A stretch of DNA of 64,000 nucleotides, from assembly GCA_000727475.1 (NCBI GenBank), contig KL647289.1, forward strand, positions 6,575,255 through 6,639,254, given 5' to 3'. The position numbers and the translations under genes are program-made. Positions 29,115 through 40,251 of this stretch are shown here, piece after piece; the stretch's first letter is position 1, and every line of letters begins with the position of its first letter. This DNA is from Sarcocystis neurona. Taxonomy: Eukaryota > Apicomplexa > Conoidasida > Eucoccidiorida > Sarcocystidae. The notes under the pieces were generated by a model. The model did not search any database, was not told where the DNA came from, and saw only the letters and a list, made by a program, of their open reading frames with translations.

Positions 29115-31820
29115 GTTGACGAGGAGGTGGCACGACGGAAAAAGGCGCTGGAGCAGCTCCAGCAACAGCAACAGCAAGCAGCAGCAGCTCGTTGCTCCTT
29201 CAAGCCTCAGATTCTTTCACGCAGTCGCTCTCTGGCTGCTGTGGCCAGAGCCCGTAGGCGGCTGCGGCAGCAGCAGCGGAGCAGCGGGAGCAGAAGCAGC
29301 AGCAGCCGAGGCCGAAAGAAGCAGCTGCAGCCGCGCAGCCGCGCTAGGCGCTGCAGCAGCACACACTGCAGCAGCTGCTCACTAGAAAAGAAGTTGCTGC
29401 GCTGCTCGCGAACGGCAGCGGCAAACACGACTAAGGGCAGCAACTGCATGCAGAGCGGCTGCCGGTGGAAGATGCTGCAGCAGTGCCAGCAACTGGCGCT
29501 ATCTGCAGAATGCCCCACACAAGGGCAGCAGGCAAAAGTGTGGGAGTGGGACACGCAGCAACAGCAGCAGCAGCAACAGCAGCAGCAGCAACAGCAGCAG
29601 CGGCAGCAACAGGAGAATCAGCAGAGGCACCAGGGAAAGGAGAGGACATTGCAGAGGTGCCGGAATACAAACCACGTCTGCCTTCACCCAGGCACCACAC
29701 AACAGCAAGAAGTCGTCCAGGCAGGCAACGGCAACTGCAACAGCGGCGGCAGCGCACGTCGCAGCAACTGCAGTGGCACTGGTGTTGCTGCGGAAGGGTT
29801 AAGAGCTACAGTGTCAAACGGCCTTCAGAACGCAAAGCCAGCACCACTACACTTGGTTGCTTCCTTGCAGAGAGGAAAGACTTGGCCCAGAGCTACTACT
29901 GCTGCTGATGCTGCACAAGCCGATGGCAAAGCGCTGCGTCTACAGGGTGCAGCTTTCCCAGCAGCCGCAGAGCTTACTGCAGCGGCATTCCCAGCTGGTT
30001 CTGCAGCAGGCACTTCACACCGTCAAGCAGCCGGCACGCGAGCAGCAGCCGCGCTAAGAGAAGGACCAGCGCCCTGCATGGCGTGGGACTCACCAGCAGC
30101 CTTAGAAGCAGCAGCGTCGCCACGCCGCAACACAGCAGCGGCAGGAGGAGGGAAAGCAGCAGAGAGTTCGACGGAGGCAGGTGCAGTAGAGGGAGAAGGA
30201 AAAACACTCGGAGTGCGATACAGAGAAGAGCAGAGAGTCACGTTGGCGTCCCTGGCTGGACGAGCAGCAGCGGCAGCAGCTGTGTATGGTGACAGCTGCG
30301 TCCGCGCTGCTGCAGGCAGAGAGGAAGAAGAAGACGCAGCAGCACTTAGTCTAACTGATAAGAAGCATGCAGTTCTACTTGATTTCTGTGGAAGCCCCTG
30401 CTGCAGGAATGAGACCCGGAACACGTCTGATCCCACCTCCATAGCCGCGTTTTCTACTGCTACCTGCCGAATCGGCGTCGGCCACCTACGTATGTGCAGC
30501 AGGAGTGAGTATACCGGCAGCGGCAGTGAGAACACGCCTTCTGCGTACACGGAAGGCAATTCTAGTAATAGTAGTAGCGGCAGAAACGCGAGCCCAGAGT
30601 CTCGTAGCGGCGCTACTTGGTGCATGCGCGACTCCCTATGGAATAGCAGCAGCTGCACCTTCGCAGAACGAGACACAGTAGCATCGAGCCGAGCAGCAGC
30701 TGCCGAGACAGCAGTGGCCGCAGCCCAGGGTAGATCGGCAGAACCAGTACCAGCAAGTGAAGCAGCTGCTGTTGCAGGGAAGAGGGCAACAGATAGAGGA
30801 TCGACAGTAGACACAGCAGCAGGGGCAGCTGCCAGGGCAGCAGTAGCAGCAGCAAGAGCGACAGCAGACGCAACAGGAGCAGCTGCTGAGATAACAGCAG
30901 CAACAGGAGGCAGAGCAGATGCGACAACGAGTCGCGCAGCAGAAAGAGGAATCTCCTTGCTTGCTCTTAGTGAGGGCAGGAGGACTGCTGGGAGGAGATG
31001 CAGCTACAGCAGTAGAGCCACGGCGGGGAACTGCAGCAAGTACAGCAGACGTACAGACACAGGAGAGCAGCAGCCTGACGCATGCAGCGATGTATTCTGG
31101 GAATCAATATTGCAGCGTCGAAAGGGGTCGCCTGGCAGCGCTAGAGACTTGGTACCCGCAGCACAACGTGCCGCCGCCATACTTAGAGAAGAAGACACTG
31201 CAGAAACAACAGCAGCATCATCCCTGCTGCTAGAAGAAGCAAGGAGCCCACAGGTGCCTCCGCCAGAATGCAGAGCCGCTGAAGTGTTGCCAGAAGCTGG
31301 TGCCGCTGCTGCTGCTGCCGCGTCAGCCGTAACAGCAGCAGCTGCAGCTCCTTTGCATTTGCTCCCTGACGAATGGACGGAGAGAGGAACGACCACAGCA
31401 AGAGACGCTGTAGCAGCAAACGCTGCAGCAACAAGTGCAACAGCAGCAGTGGCTTCGTCGAAGTTGCTGCTGCGTGAAGCGCGACAACCCGAACCAACAA
31501 GCGGGAAGTCTTTCTTTGAGAGAGACGCGTCTGAAACATGTGCAGCAGAAGTGCAGACCTGCCGCCTAGAGTCCTTTACTGAGTCAACGCCGCAACAACT
31601 GCAGCAGCTGTCCCCTTCGCTGTCAGTCGCATGCGGTGGAGACGAGACGCCGAAGGCCTCCTCGCTTTTAAAAGACAGCGAAGTCGGCTTGCAGCCTTTC
31701 GCAGCAGGTCGGTCGTCAGGCACCTGCTCTTACTGCCGGCTCCAGCAGAAAAGTAACGCGACCAAGTACTTTCCTTCTTCCTCACTTTACCCACGACGAC
31801 GTACCGTCTACAGAGACTGA
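29115..31820 (+). CDS. Repeat-module gene, exon 5 (CSFKPQI core, then long Ala/Ser/Gln-rich segment)
   Basis: Acceptor GCATGCTCACAG, then VDEEVARRKKALEQLQ and RCSFKPQI: a complete module in phase 0 that joins exon 4 cleanly. The same frame then stays open for about 870 more codons to a stop at 31818-31820, through a poly-Gln tract (29.55-29.62 kb) and a long Ala/Ser/Glu-rich region that is not simple repeat after 30.3 kb. That long opening supports coding. The 3' edge is unknown: donors such as the one at 31252 (CACAG, then GTGCCT) or 31708 could end it earlier. Other frames are open in parts, so the middle of this exon is the least secure part. Confidence 0.6.
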   Translation, partial: VDEEVARRKKALEQLQQQQQQAAAARCSFKPQILSRSRSLAAVARARRRLRQQQRSSGSRSSSSRGRKKQLQPRSRARRCSSTHCSSCSLEKKLLRCSRTAAANTTKGSNCMQSGCRWKMLQQCQQLALSAECPTQGQQAKVWEWDTQQQQQQQQQQQQQQQRQQQENQQRHQGKERTLQRCRNTNHVCLHPGTTQQQEVVQAGNGNCNSGGSARRSNCSGTGVAAEGLRATVSNGLQNAKPAPLHLVASLQRGKTWPRATTAADAAQADGKALRLQGAAFPAAAELTAAAFPAGSAAGTSHRQAAGTRAAAALREGPAPCMAWDSPAALEAAASPRRNTAAAGGGKAAESSTEAGAVEGEGKTLGVRYREEQRVTLASLAGRAAAAAAVYGDSCVRAAAGREEEEDAAALSLTDKKHAVLLDFCGSPCCRNETRNTSDPTSIAAFSTATCRIGVGHLRMCSRSEYTGSGSENTPSAYTEGNSSNSSSGRNASPESRSGATWCMRDSLWNSSSCTFAERDTVASSRAAAAETAVAAAQGRSAEPVPASEAAAVAGKRATDRGSTVDTAAGAAARAAVAAARATADATGAAAEITAATGGRADATTSRAAERGISLLALSEGRRTAGRRCSYSSRATAGNCSKYSRRTDTGEQQPDACSDVFWESILQRRKGSPGSARDLVPAAQRAAAILREEDTAETTAASSLLLEEARSPQVPPPECRAAEVLPEAGAAAAAAASAVTAAAAAPLHLLPDEWTERGTTTARDAVAANAAATSATAAVASSKLLLREARQPEPTSGKSFFERDASETCAAEVQTCRLESFTESTPQQLQQLSPSLSVACGGDETPKASSLLKDSEVGLQPFAAGRSSGTCSYCRLQQKSNATKYFPSSSLYPRRRTVYRD
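29556..29621. repeat. Coding CAG/CAA tract (poly-Gln)
   Basis: About 20 consecutive CAG/CAA/CGG codons in the exon 5 frame; poly-Ala and poly-Ser in the other two frames. Confidence 0.85.
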
Positions 31821-34800
31821 GACTATCTACGTGAAACTACTTCTGGTTACAGAGAGGCGTGTCTGAGCACCTGTGTTCTCATACTTGTGTGTGGGAGCAT
31901 ATCTGCATGCCTGTTTCTAACCCGAAGGGGTCCACAAATCATGCGTTTTCTTATAATCCACATGCTTCTGTTTACCAATGTGGACAAACGTGTGAATAGC
32001 AATACAGAGAGAGCGAGAAAGAGAAAGATGTAAGCGTGTTTGTGCACTGCCTTCTTTCTCACCTACTTCTGCCTGTATATATATATATATATATATGTGC
32101 ACGTGTCTACTTGTATATACCAGCGCGTGTATATATATATATATATGTGTAAGCAAGGAAAAAATCCTGCTTCGTATACACAGGTGGAGACAGGGGCATA
32201 TATGGACATACTTATATATATATATATGTGCGTATGTGCGTGCGTAGCAGCTTATTATCGCGCGCCGCTTGGGGCGCCGCTCTCCTGGACTGCCAGCGAA
32301 GACTACTCGATCACACTTCGCTGCTGTTTACGGTGCAGAATTCGGCTGGGCCTGCAGCTCTGCCCGACTCTCGCAGGCAAAGGCCGCTGCCGTGCAGCCG
32401 AGAGTTGCTGCTGCAACGTTCGCTGCTGAGTGCTGTTTGAACCCGCTGCTTCTGTCGAACGGTGCCGCCGTCCGTAGCGCGGCAAGCAAGTGCTTGCTGT
32501 GCTATTCGCCGAAACTTCTGTCGCTGACGCTGCTGCGGCGTTGGGAGCTCACCTGTTCTCTGCTTCTGCGGCTCGTTTTTCTCAGAAGTTCTTCAGCAGT
32601 TGCTGCTGTACCTGTTGAGGATTGCTCCTTTTGCTCGAGTTGCTGCTGTCGACGTTGACGACTTGTTGCGCGGGAGAAGCACGCAGACGTTCCTGCTGCT
32701 GCCTCTTTGTACGCCTGCTTCTTAATGGGTTTCCTCATCCTGCCCAAGTGTTGTCGCCGACAACCGATGCGGCTGCTGCCATTGCTGCTTCTGCTGCTGC
32801 TTGACGTGCTGCCCTTCTTGTTTCCTGCTGCCGCTGCTGCAGGAGGTACATGCTGCTGCTGCTGCTGTCCTTCTGACGGCGACGGCGAGGCCCGCAGCGA
32901 GTCTATCGAGCAGCTGCCGCAGCAGCACCCCACAAACGCCCGACCCGTGCGCAGCGCAGCACCTTCTGTCTTTCCACCATTCGAAACACGGTACGGCAAC
33001 GCACGCAGGGGGTACATGCCTACTTGTGACCCCTGCAATACATAACAGACAGCCACACATAGACAATAGATGCTTACTACTACGAAGGTCTATATCTATC
33101 CATATATATATATGCATGAATACATATACCTGTCACGATATCCAGACATTAACATACGCACGTGTGAATACGCAGACGAAGACACGTTCAGCCATACACA
33201 TACGCAAGCGAAGAATACACGTTTGTGTCCGTATATATTTACATGTATATATACCCGTGTATGGCTATATACATATATATATATATGCGTATACATAAAT
33301 GTATATATAGGTGAAGGACACGTGTACGCATATATATATATATATGATAGTGTATGCCAGAATATAAATAGTTATATATACATATACTAATGATGTGTGT
33401 TTACGTGTACATATATAAATATACATATATATAGATGCCACACATATAGACATATGTGTGACAACGAAGCACACACGTGTGCGTATGTATGTATATACTT
33501 ATATATGTTTGTGTGGGAAGATGCAGCATCAGTCGTGCTGCTGTGGCCGTGTGTCTAGTTGCTGCAGCCCCTGGCGGGTGCTGCTTTCAGCGACTTCTTC
33601 CTGCGTTCCCCTGCTGTGAGCAGACTTGCACGTCGTAGCTGGGGGGCGCCTGTGCTCCTGCTGCTGCTGTTGCGTGCCTTCTCTCAGTAGTAGAGACAGT
33701 CTCGTGTTGCTGACGTTCGTCTACTGCTGCTGCTGAGGAGCAGCCCTTTCGTTGCTGCTGCTGCTGAAAGTCGACTCCGTGTGTTGCTGCGGTGCAGGTC
33801 TCGCGCCGTTGCAACGGTCCTGCCCCGTGCTGCAGTCGAGGCAGCGACTGCTACGGTGTTGCTGCACCTCCCCTCCGCTCCGCTGCTGCTGCTCTGCTGC
33901 TGCAGCTCTGCTGCTCTGCTGCTGCTGCTCGTGCTGGTCTCCTGCCGCGGGCTGCCCGCACTGGCTCTGGTGCTGTCACTGCAGCACAACTGCAGGGCGC
34001 CGGGGCTGCTGCTTGTGGTACCGCTGCTGCTGCTGCTGGCTGGCATGCTGCCTCTGCTGCTGCTGCTCTTGCCGCTTTGCCCTGTGTCTCTACCGCTGCT
34101 GCTGCTGCTAGAGGCGGTGCTGCTGTTTTGATGCTCTTCCACCGAAACCCTGTGGCTCAAGCTGCAGGTGCTGTCCGTTCCCCCGGACCAGACGGTCTGC
34201 TGCAATTCCTGCTGTGTGCTGCCATTGCGGGTTCCGCCGCTCTGTTGCTGGGTAGACTTCTCCTTCCGCTGCTGTTCTCGGCGCGACGCCTGCTTGCGCA
34301 GCGTCTTTTGCAAGGCTGCAGCGGCTTCTTCCCTGCTGGTGACCTGCGCCTTGTCACGCTGCTGTTCCACCTGCCGCTGCATGCGACTGCCCGTGCAGAC
34401 TTGCCATCTACGCGTGGGCGAAGGCACGTCGGCGAGAGCTGCTCCGGAGAAAAATTGTGAGGTTTCTTCTTTGTTTGCTTCCTCTCCTTCGCATCAGCTT
34501 TGGCCGCAGAGTCCGCGCTATTCCCCATATATATATATATATATGCGTCTATTTACGTTCTCGTGTTTCCATGTGTAACTGTAAATGTGTGCTTGCGGAT
34601 AGATACAGGCCTACGATACGGTGATATAAACCTGAGAGAGTACGTAGACACGCATATATAGATATATATATATATGCATGGGGAGGGACAAGCACACACG
34701 GATAAAAAAACATAGAACTTTGTGTCTAGTACTCGCCGTGCTAATCTTCGTTGTCTGGTCCTCCACTCTTGTGTCTCGTTTGCCTTCTCAGCCGTGGCAC

Positions 34801-35381
34801 TTGGTCTGTCGCCGCTGCTATGCCTGGCGCTGTTGCTGCTGGTTTTGTTCCTGCTAGTGTCCCTGGTCTTGTTGCTCGTGCTGCCCCTGCTGCTGTTCGG
34901 CCGGCTGTTGTTCCTGCGGTTGCTGGTAGTGTGGATGCTGGGCGGTTGCTGCTGCTATTCTTGCTGTTGTGGGTTGCTCCTGCTGTTGCTACAGGTATTG
35001 TCGGTCCTCCTGTTGCTCCTGCTGTTGCTTCTGCTGTTGTGGCTAGTGTGGGTCCTGCAGTTCTCGTGCTGTTGCTCCTGCTACTGCTGCTGCTGTGCGT
35101 TGCTCCTGCTGGTGCTGCTGGTGTTGTCGCTCCTGCTATTGCTTTGCCGGTGCTCCTAGTGTGGGTGCTGCTGTTCTCTTGCTGTTGCTGCTGCCACTGC
35201 TGCTGCTGTGGGTTGCTCCTGCTGTTGTTGGGCCTGCTGCTGCATCTTCTGTTTTGCTGCTGCTAGTGTGGGTGCTGCTGTTCTGCTCTTGCTGCTGCAC
35301 TTGCTCCTGCTACGGGTTGCTTCTGCTGTTGCTACTGATCTTGTTGCCCCGCTGCTGTTGTTCCCGCCGTTTTGCTGCTAG
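31821..35381 (+). other. Intronic region of the repeat-module gene, CTG- and TA-rich
   Basis: TA and CA-rich blocks lie at 31.9-32.25, 33.06-33.52 and 34.53-34.68 kb. CTG-rich blocks lie at 32.3-33.0 and 33.54-34.45 kb, and a degenerate 113-bp CTG repeat spans 34.93-35.44 kb. A plus-strand frame at 32.83-32.99 kb (ending SVFPPFETR before GTACGG) could be an extra exon. Minus-strand frames of 184 and 247 codons here are the antisense of CTG repeats. Confidence 0.45.
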
Positions 35382-35440
35382 TGTGGAAGTTGGTGTTGCC
35401 GCTGCTGTTGGTGCGCCTGCTCGCCCTTTGCGGCGGGTCC
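34927..35440. repeat. Degenerate CTG-rich tandem repeat, period about 107-117 bp, five copies
   Basis: The marker TAGTGTGG recurs at 34927, 35044, 35157, 35264 and 35379. Between markers lie similar runs of CTGCTGTT and GGGTTGCTCCTGCTGTTG. The period is unusually regular for a diffuse CTG region. Confidence 0.8.
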
Positions 35441-35454
35441 TACTGGCCCGCAAC
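35382..35454 (+). CDS. Repeat-module gene, candidate exon 6
   Basis: Tentative exon after an acceptor TGCTGCTAG, ending RPLRRVLLARN just before a strong donor GTGAGA in phase 0, the phase needed by the next exon. It lies in the last copy of the 113-bp repeat, so the 5' part may be fortuitous. Confidence 0.35.
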
Positions 35455-35895
35455 GTGAGAGCCGATGAAACGCCAGAGGAAGGCACACGAGTCGCTTGCA
35501 GAAAGGTGTGGGGTTCTCCCCTTTGTATGTGAAAGGATAACGTTTTGTAGACAAGGATCTCGTGCACGTGAATGTGACCATCCTTCTTCTTGTATGTGAT
35601 AAGTTACTTTGACACCGGTGCACTTCCCCGTGACTTTTGCGTTCCGGCTGCGCGCCCGTTTCTTTTCCTGCCTCTGCTGCTGCTGCCCGGGCGCTGCTGT
35701 TAACTACTGCGGCATTGCCCTTTCTGCGACTTTGCGCTGCTTCTGCCTGCAAGTGTGTGCAGCTGCTTGGTCCTTGCACTGTTGTCCCTCCCTGCGTGCC
35801 CCACACGGCAACCGGTATACCGCAGCAGCAGCTAACTTCTTCGGCGCTGCAACTGTGCTGCTGCTGTGTTGCTGCTGTTGCTTCCATTTCTGCAG

Positions 35896-35976
35896 GAGCA
35901 AGATGTCAACACGTTCAAGCCTCAGCTCATTCCACCGCCAGAAAAGCTGTTTCAGCGTCCGGGCACCTTTCCCGAA
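35896..35976 (+). CDS. Repeat-module gene, exon 7 (TFKPQL core)
   Basis: 81 nt between acceptor CCATTTCTGCAG and donor GTAACA. It encodes 27 residues in phase 0/0: EQDVNTFKPQLIPPPE and a short tail to TFPE. The core is the F-K-P-Q-L half of the module. Confidence 0.75.
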
Positions 35977-37783
35977 GTAACACGCTGAGACGGCAGCTGC
36001 CTCCTGCGTGTGCGGCTGTGCTGCTGTGTGGGGTCGAACTTCGCAACGATATGCTGCTGTTACTGTAGTAACTTTTTCCACTCCTGCTGTTGCTGCAGCT
36101 CTCCCTAGGCCTGTTGCCGTCGCTTCTGCTGGTCCCCCTAGTACTGCTGCTGCTGGTGCTGCTGCTGCAGGAACCCTGACCGATCCTGCCCAGTTGCGAT
36201 TACTCGTCGTACAATTGCTGTTGCTGCTGCTGCGACTTCCAGTGCTGCTGCTGCCGTGTCTGTTGCGCAGCCTACCCCTGCTGCTCTTGAGGTAGTCACT
36301 GCAGTGTCTGGCACTGCTGGTACTGCAGCCACCACTGCCGCTGCTGCTGTTTCCGTTGCCTCGCCTCGAGCGATACTCTTCTTCCTTGTGGTGTTTCTGC
36401 TGCTCTTCGTGCGTTTATTCTTCCCGTTCTTGTTGGCACTACTCTCGTTGCTGCTGCTAATGCTACTCCTACTGCTGGTACGCCTTCTGCTATGCATGAT
36501 TTTGGCTCCTTCCCACATATGCAACATATATATATATATATATATATATAGGTATGTGTTTATATATATATATACGTATGGGTATACACGTACATAAAGA
36601 GTGTCAGTATATAATATATGGACACACTTGTCGAGAGAGACGTATAGCTGTTCATAGATGAACAACCCGGGCGCACGTGTAAGAGGGGCTGTTGCTTCAT
36701 ACGTAAAAACTGTTTTTGCGGCTGAAGCAGGGCTGCAGGTGCCTGCTTCCCCGACCCAACCAACCAAGTTCCCCTGACATGACAACTGTGCTGCTGCTGC
36801 TGCTTTCCTCCCGCAAAACTGCGGAAAAGTCGCTTCCACAGGGATAACGGTGGATATGTCGGCAGCCTGTTCGTATGCGTCTGTGCGCTCTTACCTGTAG
36901 ATCTGCATCTACGCCGGATAAATAAAAACACATACATACACGCACACACGCGCACATACAAGTACACATCCATACATGTCAACATTCATACATGTATACA
37001 TTCATACGTGTATACATACATACATGTATACATACCTACATACGTACATGTACACATATATACATACATACATACATGTATACATACATACATACATACG
37101 TACATGTATACGTACATACGTACATGCATACATACATACGTACATGTATACATACATACGTTCATGTATACATACACACGTACATGTATACATACATACA
37201 CACATGTATACATACATACATGTATACATACATACATGTATACGTACATACATGCATGTATACATACATACATACATACATACATACATACATACATACA
37301 CACATACATACATACATACCTACATGCATGCATACATGTACACATACATATATGTGCTCATACGTGCACGTATACATACACACATGTATACGTACGTACA
37401 TATTTACATACATTTATGTATACAAGCAGGCAAAGCTACACACATAACTACATGTATACATACATACATACAAGCATACATACGTATAGTCGCACATATA
37501 CACATGCACACGTCCATACATATACACAGACATAGATATGTACATTCACACGTAAGTATACATATGCGTCTGTATGGACCTACGCATGTACAAATGAACA
37601 GGTATAGAGGGAACTACCGTGAGTCTTGCTGTTTAATACACCTGTGTAACACACCTACATATGTATACCCATATACGTGTATACATATATATGTATACAT
37701 GCATGTATGTATGTATATATATGTATGGATATATACATGTATACGTAAAGCGATACGGGAGGACAAACTTGACTGTTGCACAG
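35977..37783 (+). other. Intron of the repeat-module gene, with a (CATA)n tract
   Basis: CTG-rich to about 36.5 kb, then TA-rich, then the long CATA/TACA tract from about 36.93 to 37.5 kb. Frames with endless Tyr-Ile-His in this tract are repeat translations. Confidence 0.55.
36930..37480. repeat. Long (CATA)n / (TACA)n tetranucleotide tract
   Basis: About 550 bp of CATA units, interrupted by CATG and CGTA variants. All three frames stay open on both strands through most of it because the 4-base unit contains no stop in the phases used. Confidence 0.9.
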
Positions 37784-37833
37784 GCGGAGGCAGACAGCCC
37801 GACGGTGTCGAGCCGGAGGGCACAACTACGGCA
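37784..37833 (+). CDS. Repeat-module gene, exon 8
   Basis: Acceptor GACTGTTGCACAG, then AEADSPTVSSRRAQLR in phase 0, which continues the module from exon 7. A donor GTACCT gives phase 2; a second donor six bases later also gives phase 2. RRAQLR fits the helix half of the module. Confidence 0.65.
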
Positions 37834-38012
37834 GTACCTGTACATCACCACTGTCAACTCAAAGATGAAATGCTGCTGCTACCTATTAGTGTACACACTA
37901 GTAGATATCATATATTTATAATATATTTGTATATATATATATATATGTACATATATGGCTGAACATGGCAGGGTGTAAGACACCTGTCTCCCTGGTATTA
38001 AACCGCGTAAAG

Positions 38013-38070
38013 GGGTTCACGTCCGACGTCTTCGAGCGTCTTTCGATGCGCACCCCGCTCCAAGAGAGAC
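38013..38070 (+). CDS. Repeat-module gene, exon 9
   Basis: 58 nt after an acceptor CGCGTAAAG, entered in phase 2 and left in phase 0 at donor GTAGTG. It encodes GSRPTSSSVFRCAPRSKRD, perhaps a degenerate F-x-P core (VFRCAPR). Another frame of this stretch (DVFERLSMRTPLQERR) is also protein-like, so the frame rests on splice phase alone. Confidence 0.5.
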
Positions 38071-38500
38071 GTAGTGCTGCTGCTTCCTATTCACCTAAGA
38101 GTAACAAAGACCTCATCTTGTATATATACATATGCATATATATATATGTATATATGTACGTGGGTAGACTCTCTGTTACTCGCGGGTCATAGAAAGGAAA
38201 ATGCGACTTGTTCAAATAACGTGTACGAATACACACGTGTGTAAGAGTCTGTCTACATGTCTGCGTACGTATATGTATGAAGTTGCGTAGGTAGTAGTAT
38301 ATCTCTGTACGTGTGAGTATACGAAGCTCGTAGACGTATGACAGAAATGTGGCGCGGTTGTAGCTGCTGTGAAGTCCTTGATGCGGATACAACCGCAGAG
38401 GCTGGGACTTTCGAGGTAGACGGTTGTGACGGCGCTGCCGTTGCTGCTGCTGCTGCTACGACCCCTGCGACAAGATTTACAACTGCTGTCATTGCTGCAG

Positions 38501-38548
38501 CGCTTGTTTGAAACTCCCGAGGAGCGGCTGCACCGCCTTGCCGTAGAG
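38501..38548 (+). CDS. Repeat-module gene, exon 10 (RLFETPEERL helix)
   Basis: 48 nt between acceptor CATTGCTGCAG and donor GTTAGC. It encodes RLFETPEERLHRLAVE, the helix half of the module; only phase 0 is open. It joins exon 11 in phase 0 to make one continuous module. Confidence 0.8.
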
Positions 38549-40129
38549 GTTAGCAGCAGACACGTCCGCTACGTGCTTCTCCTCTCGTACTTGCACCGCT
38601 TCTCTACGTATGCGTACGTTGCGTACTCATGTTCAGATCTACACAGAAACACACGTATTTGCCCAGTAGACGCCTATGTACACATATAAGTGAAAATATG
38701 TTGTTCTATTCAATATGGTCTGTCTACCCATTCTACCTAATCACGTACATATATATACATATATTTGTAGATGCATGCATATACATATATATACACACCT
38801 GTGCAGCTGTTCTTTCTGCGGTTTATTACCAGGAAGACAGATGCCTTACATCCTGCTCCTGTTTAGCCACATAAATATTTATTAGTATATCAATTGTGTA
38901 TACTAATAGATTAGTTGGCGCGCTGGCATCTGTTCACATATATGTATATATATATATCTATATAGAGGTGAATCCTGGGTGTGTACACCAATAGACAAGG
39001 TGGCGCGTCGACTTCTGTCACGTGTGTACCTATATGAAAGGAAGTCTTTTACCAGATACGTTGCATACCTGTACACCGCGTGTATAGCTACACACGTAGG
39101 AAGTGGACTCTCTCTGTTTTCATCCGTTTGAAGGAAATACGCAGCATTTCTGTGTGAGCAGAAGAGCCACAACACTTGCTCAGCAAATGCAGGGGTGCCC
39201 TCTGGCAGCAGCTCGACACTTGCTTCTTGCTGGCAATGTTGCTGCAGCACTTCTTCTTCGCTTCAACGGCAGGCTGCGGCTTTTCTTCTGTCGTCTCTCT
39301 CAATCTCTCGCTGTTGGGTCCCTCTTTGCTTTCTTTCTCTCCGGTCACGCAAGGCTTTTGCCGCTGTCGAGCCTCGACCTGCGTCTCTCGAATATCCGCG
39401 CACTTGCACAGCCTCCCTCACAAAATGCGTTTGTTAGGAGAGGGAGAAACGGAAATATACCTGCGCTCACACTCGATGAGAAAGCGACATTTTTCTAACA
39501 GCACGGAGGCCTGCTCTTTGTTGATGTATGTCTCTGTATACAGAGAGAGACAGACAGACAGAGACAAAGAGATGCATAACATTCGTCTGTACCCGTACAT
39601 ATCTGCATATATATATATATATATATTCCTACAGCTGCACCACTTATACGTTCGTGCATGTGAATATGTGCGTCCCTGTACATATTCACAATTGTATATA
39701 TATATAAATACGCATGTCTTCATGTACAGTTCCAGATATATATATATATATATATATTGTGTCGTACACGTATGCATTGCAACACTTATTTCCCACATAT
39801 GTTCATAAACACCGTCAATCAATCAATCAATATATATCTATATATATATATATATATGTAAATACATGCCAGTCACTATATATGTATATATATATATATT
39901 GAAATGTCTGTGCACTTGAGCCTCCACACGTATCTGAAAAGGCAGACATATATAGATATATGTCTATCTATGCATACACGTGTATGCTTACATATGTATA
40001 TGTATATATATATATAAATGTATATATATGCATGTATGTATACATGTATCTCCCCACAAATGTGTCAGTGCATGTTTGTAGTAATATTTTCTTTCACAGG
40101 TAGTACGGATTGTCGTGATATGTGCGCAG
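38549..40129 (+). other. Intron of the repeat-module gene
   Basis: Mostly TA-rich microsatellite sequence with a repeat-poor patch at 39.05-39.5 kb. A plus-strand frame there (39103-39498) is hydrophobic and lacks flanking splice sites. Two imperfect copies of a segment containing AATAGA..GGCGCG lie at about 38.91 and 38.99 kb. Confidence 0.5.
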
Positions 40130-40207
40130 GATGTGGAGCGGCGGAGACAGCGACTGAGAAGAGAGCAGCAGCGACCGCAGTTCCCGTTCCGCCCGCAGAT
40201 TGACGAG
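40130..40207 (+). CDS. Repeat-module gene, exon 11 (FPFRPQI core)
   Basis: 78 nt between acceptor TATGTGCGCAG and donor GTAGGC, phase 0/0. It encodes DVERRRQRLRREQQRPQ then FPFRPQIDE. With exon 10 it forms the clearest complete module in the gene: helix, basic stretch, F-P-F-R-P-Q-I. Confidence 0.85.
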
Positions 40208-40251
40208 GTAGGCCAGCGTCCATCTGAGCTGCTGCTGGCCTCTCGGTGCAG

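Noticed and set aside
32502..33056. Minus-strand frame of 184 codons
   Set aside because: Same reason: antisense of CTG repeats, low complexity, no domain.
33684..34427. Minus-strand frame of 247 codons, Gln/Ser/Arg-rich
   Set aside because: It is the antisense of a CTG-rich intronic block on the plus strand. It has no motif, no supported splice sites and lies between exons of the plus-strand gene.
36976..37962. Plus-strand frame of 328 codons rich in Tyr-Ile-His-Thr
   Set aside because: Translation of the (CATA)n tract; also open on the opposite strand.
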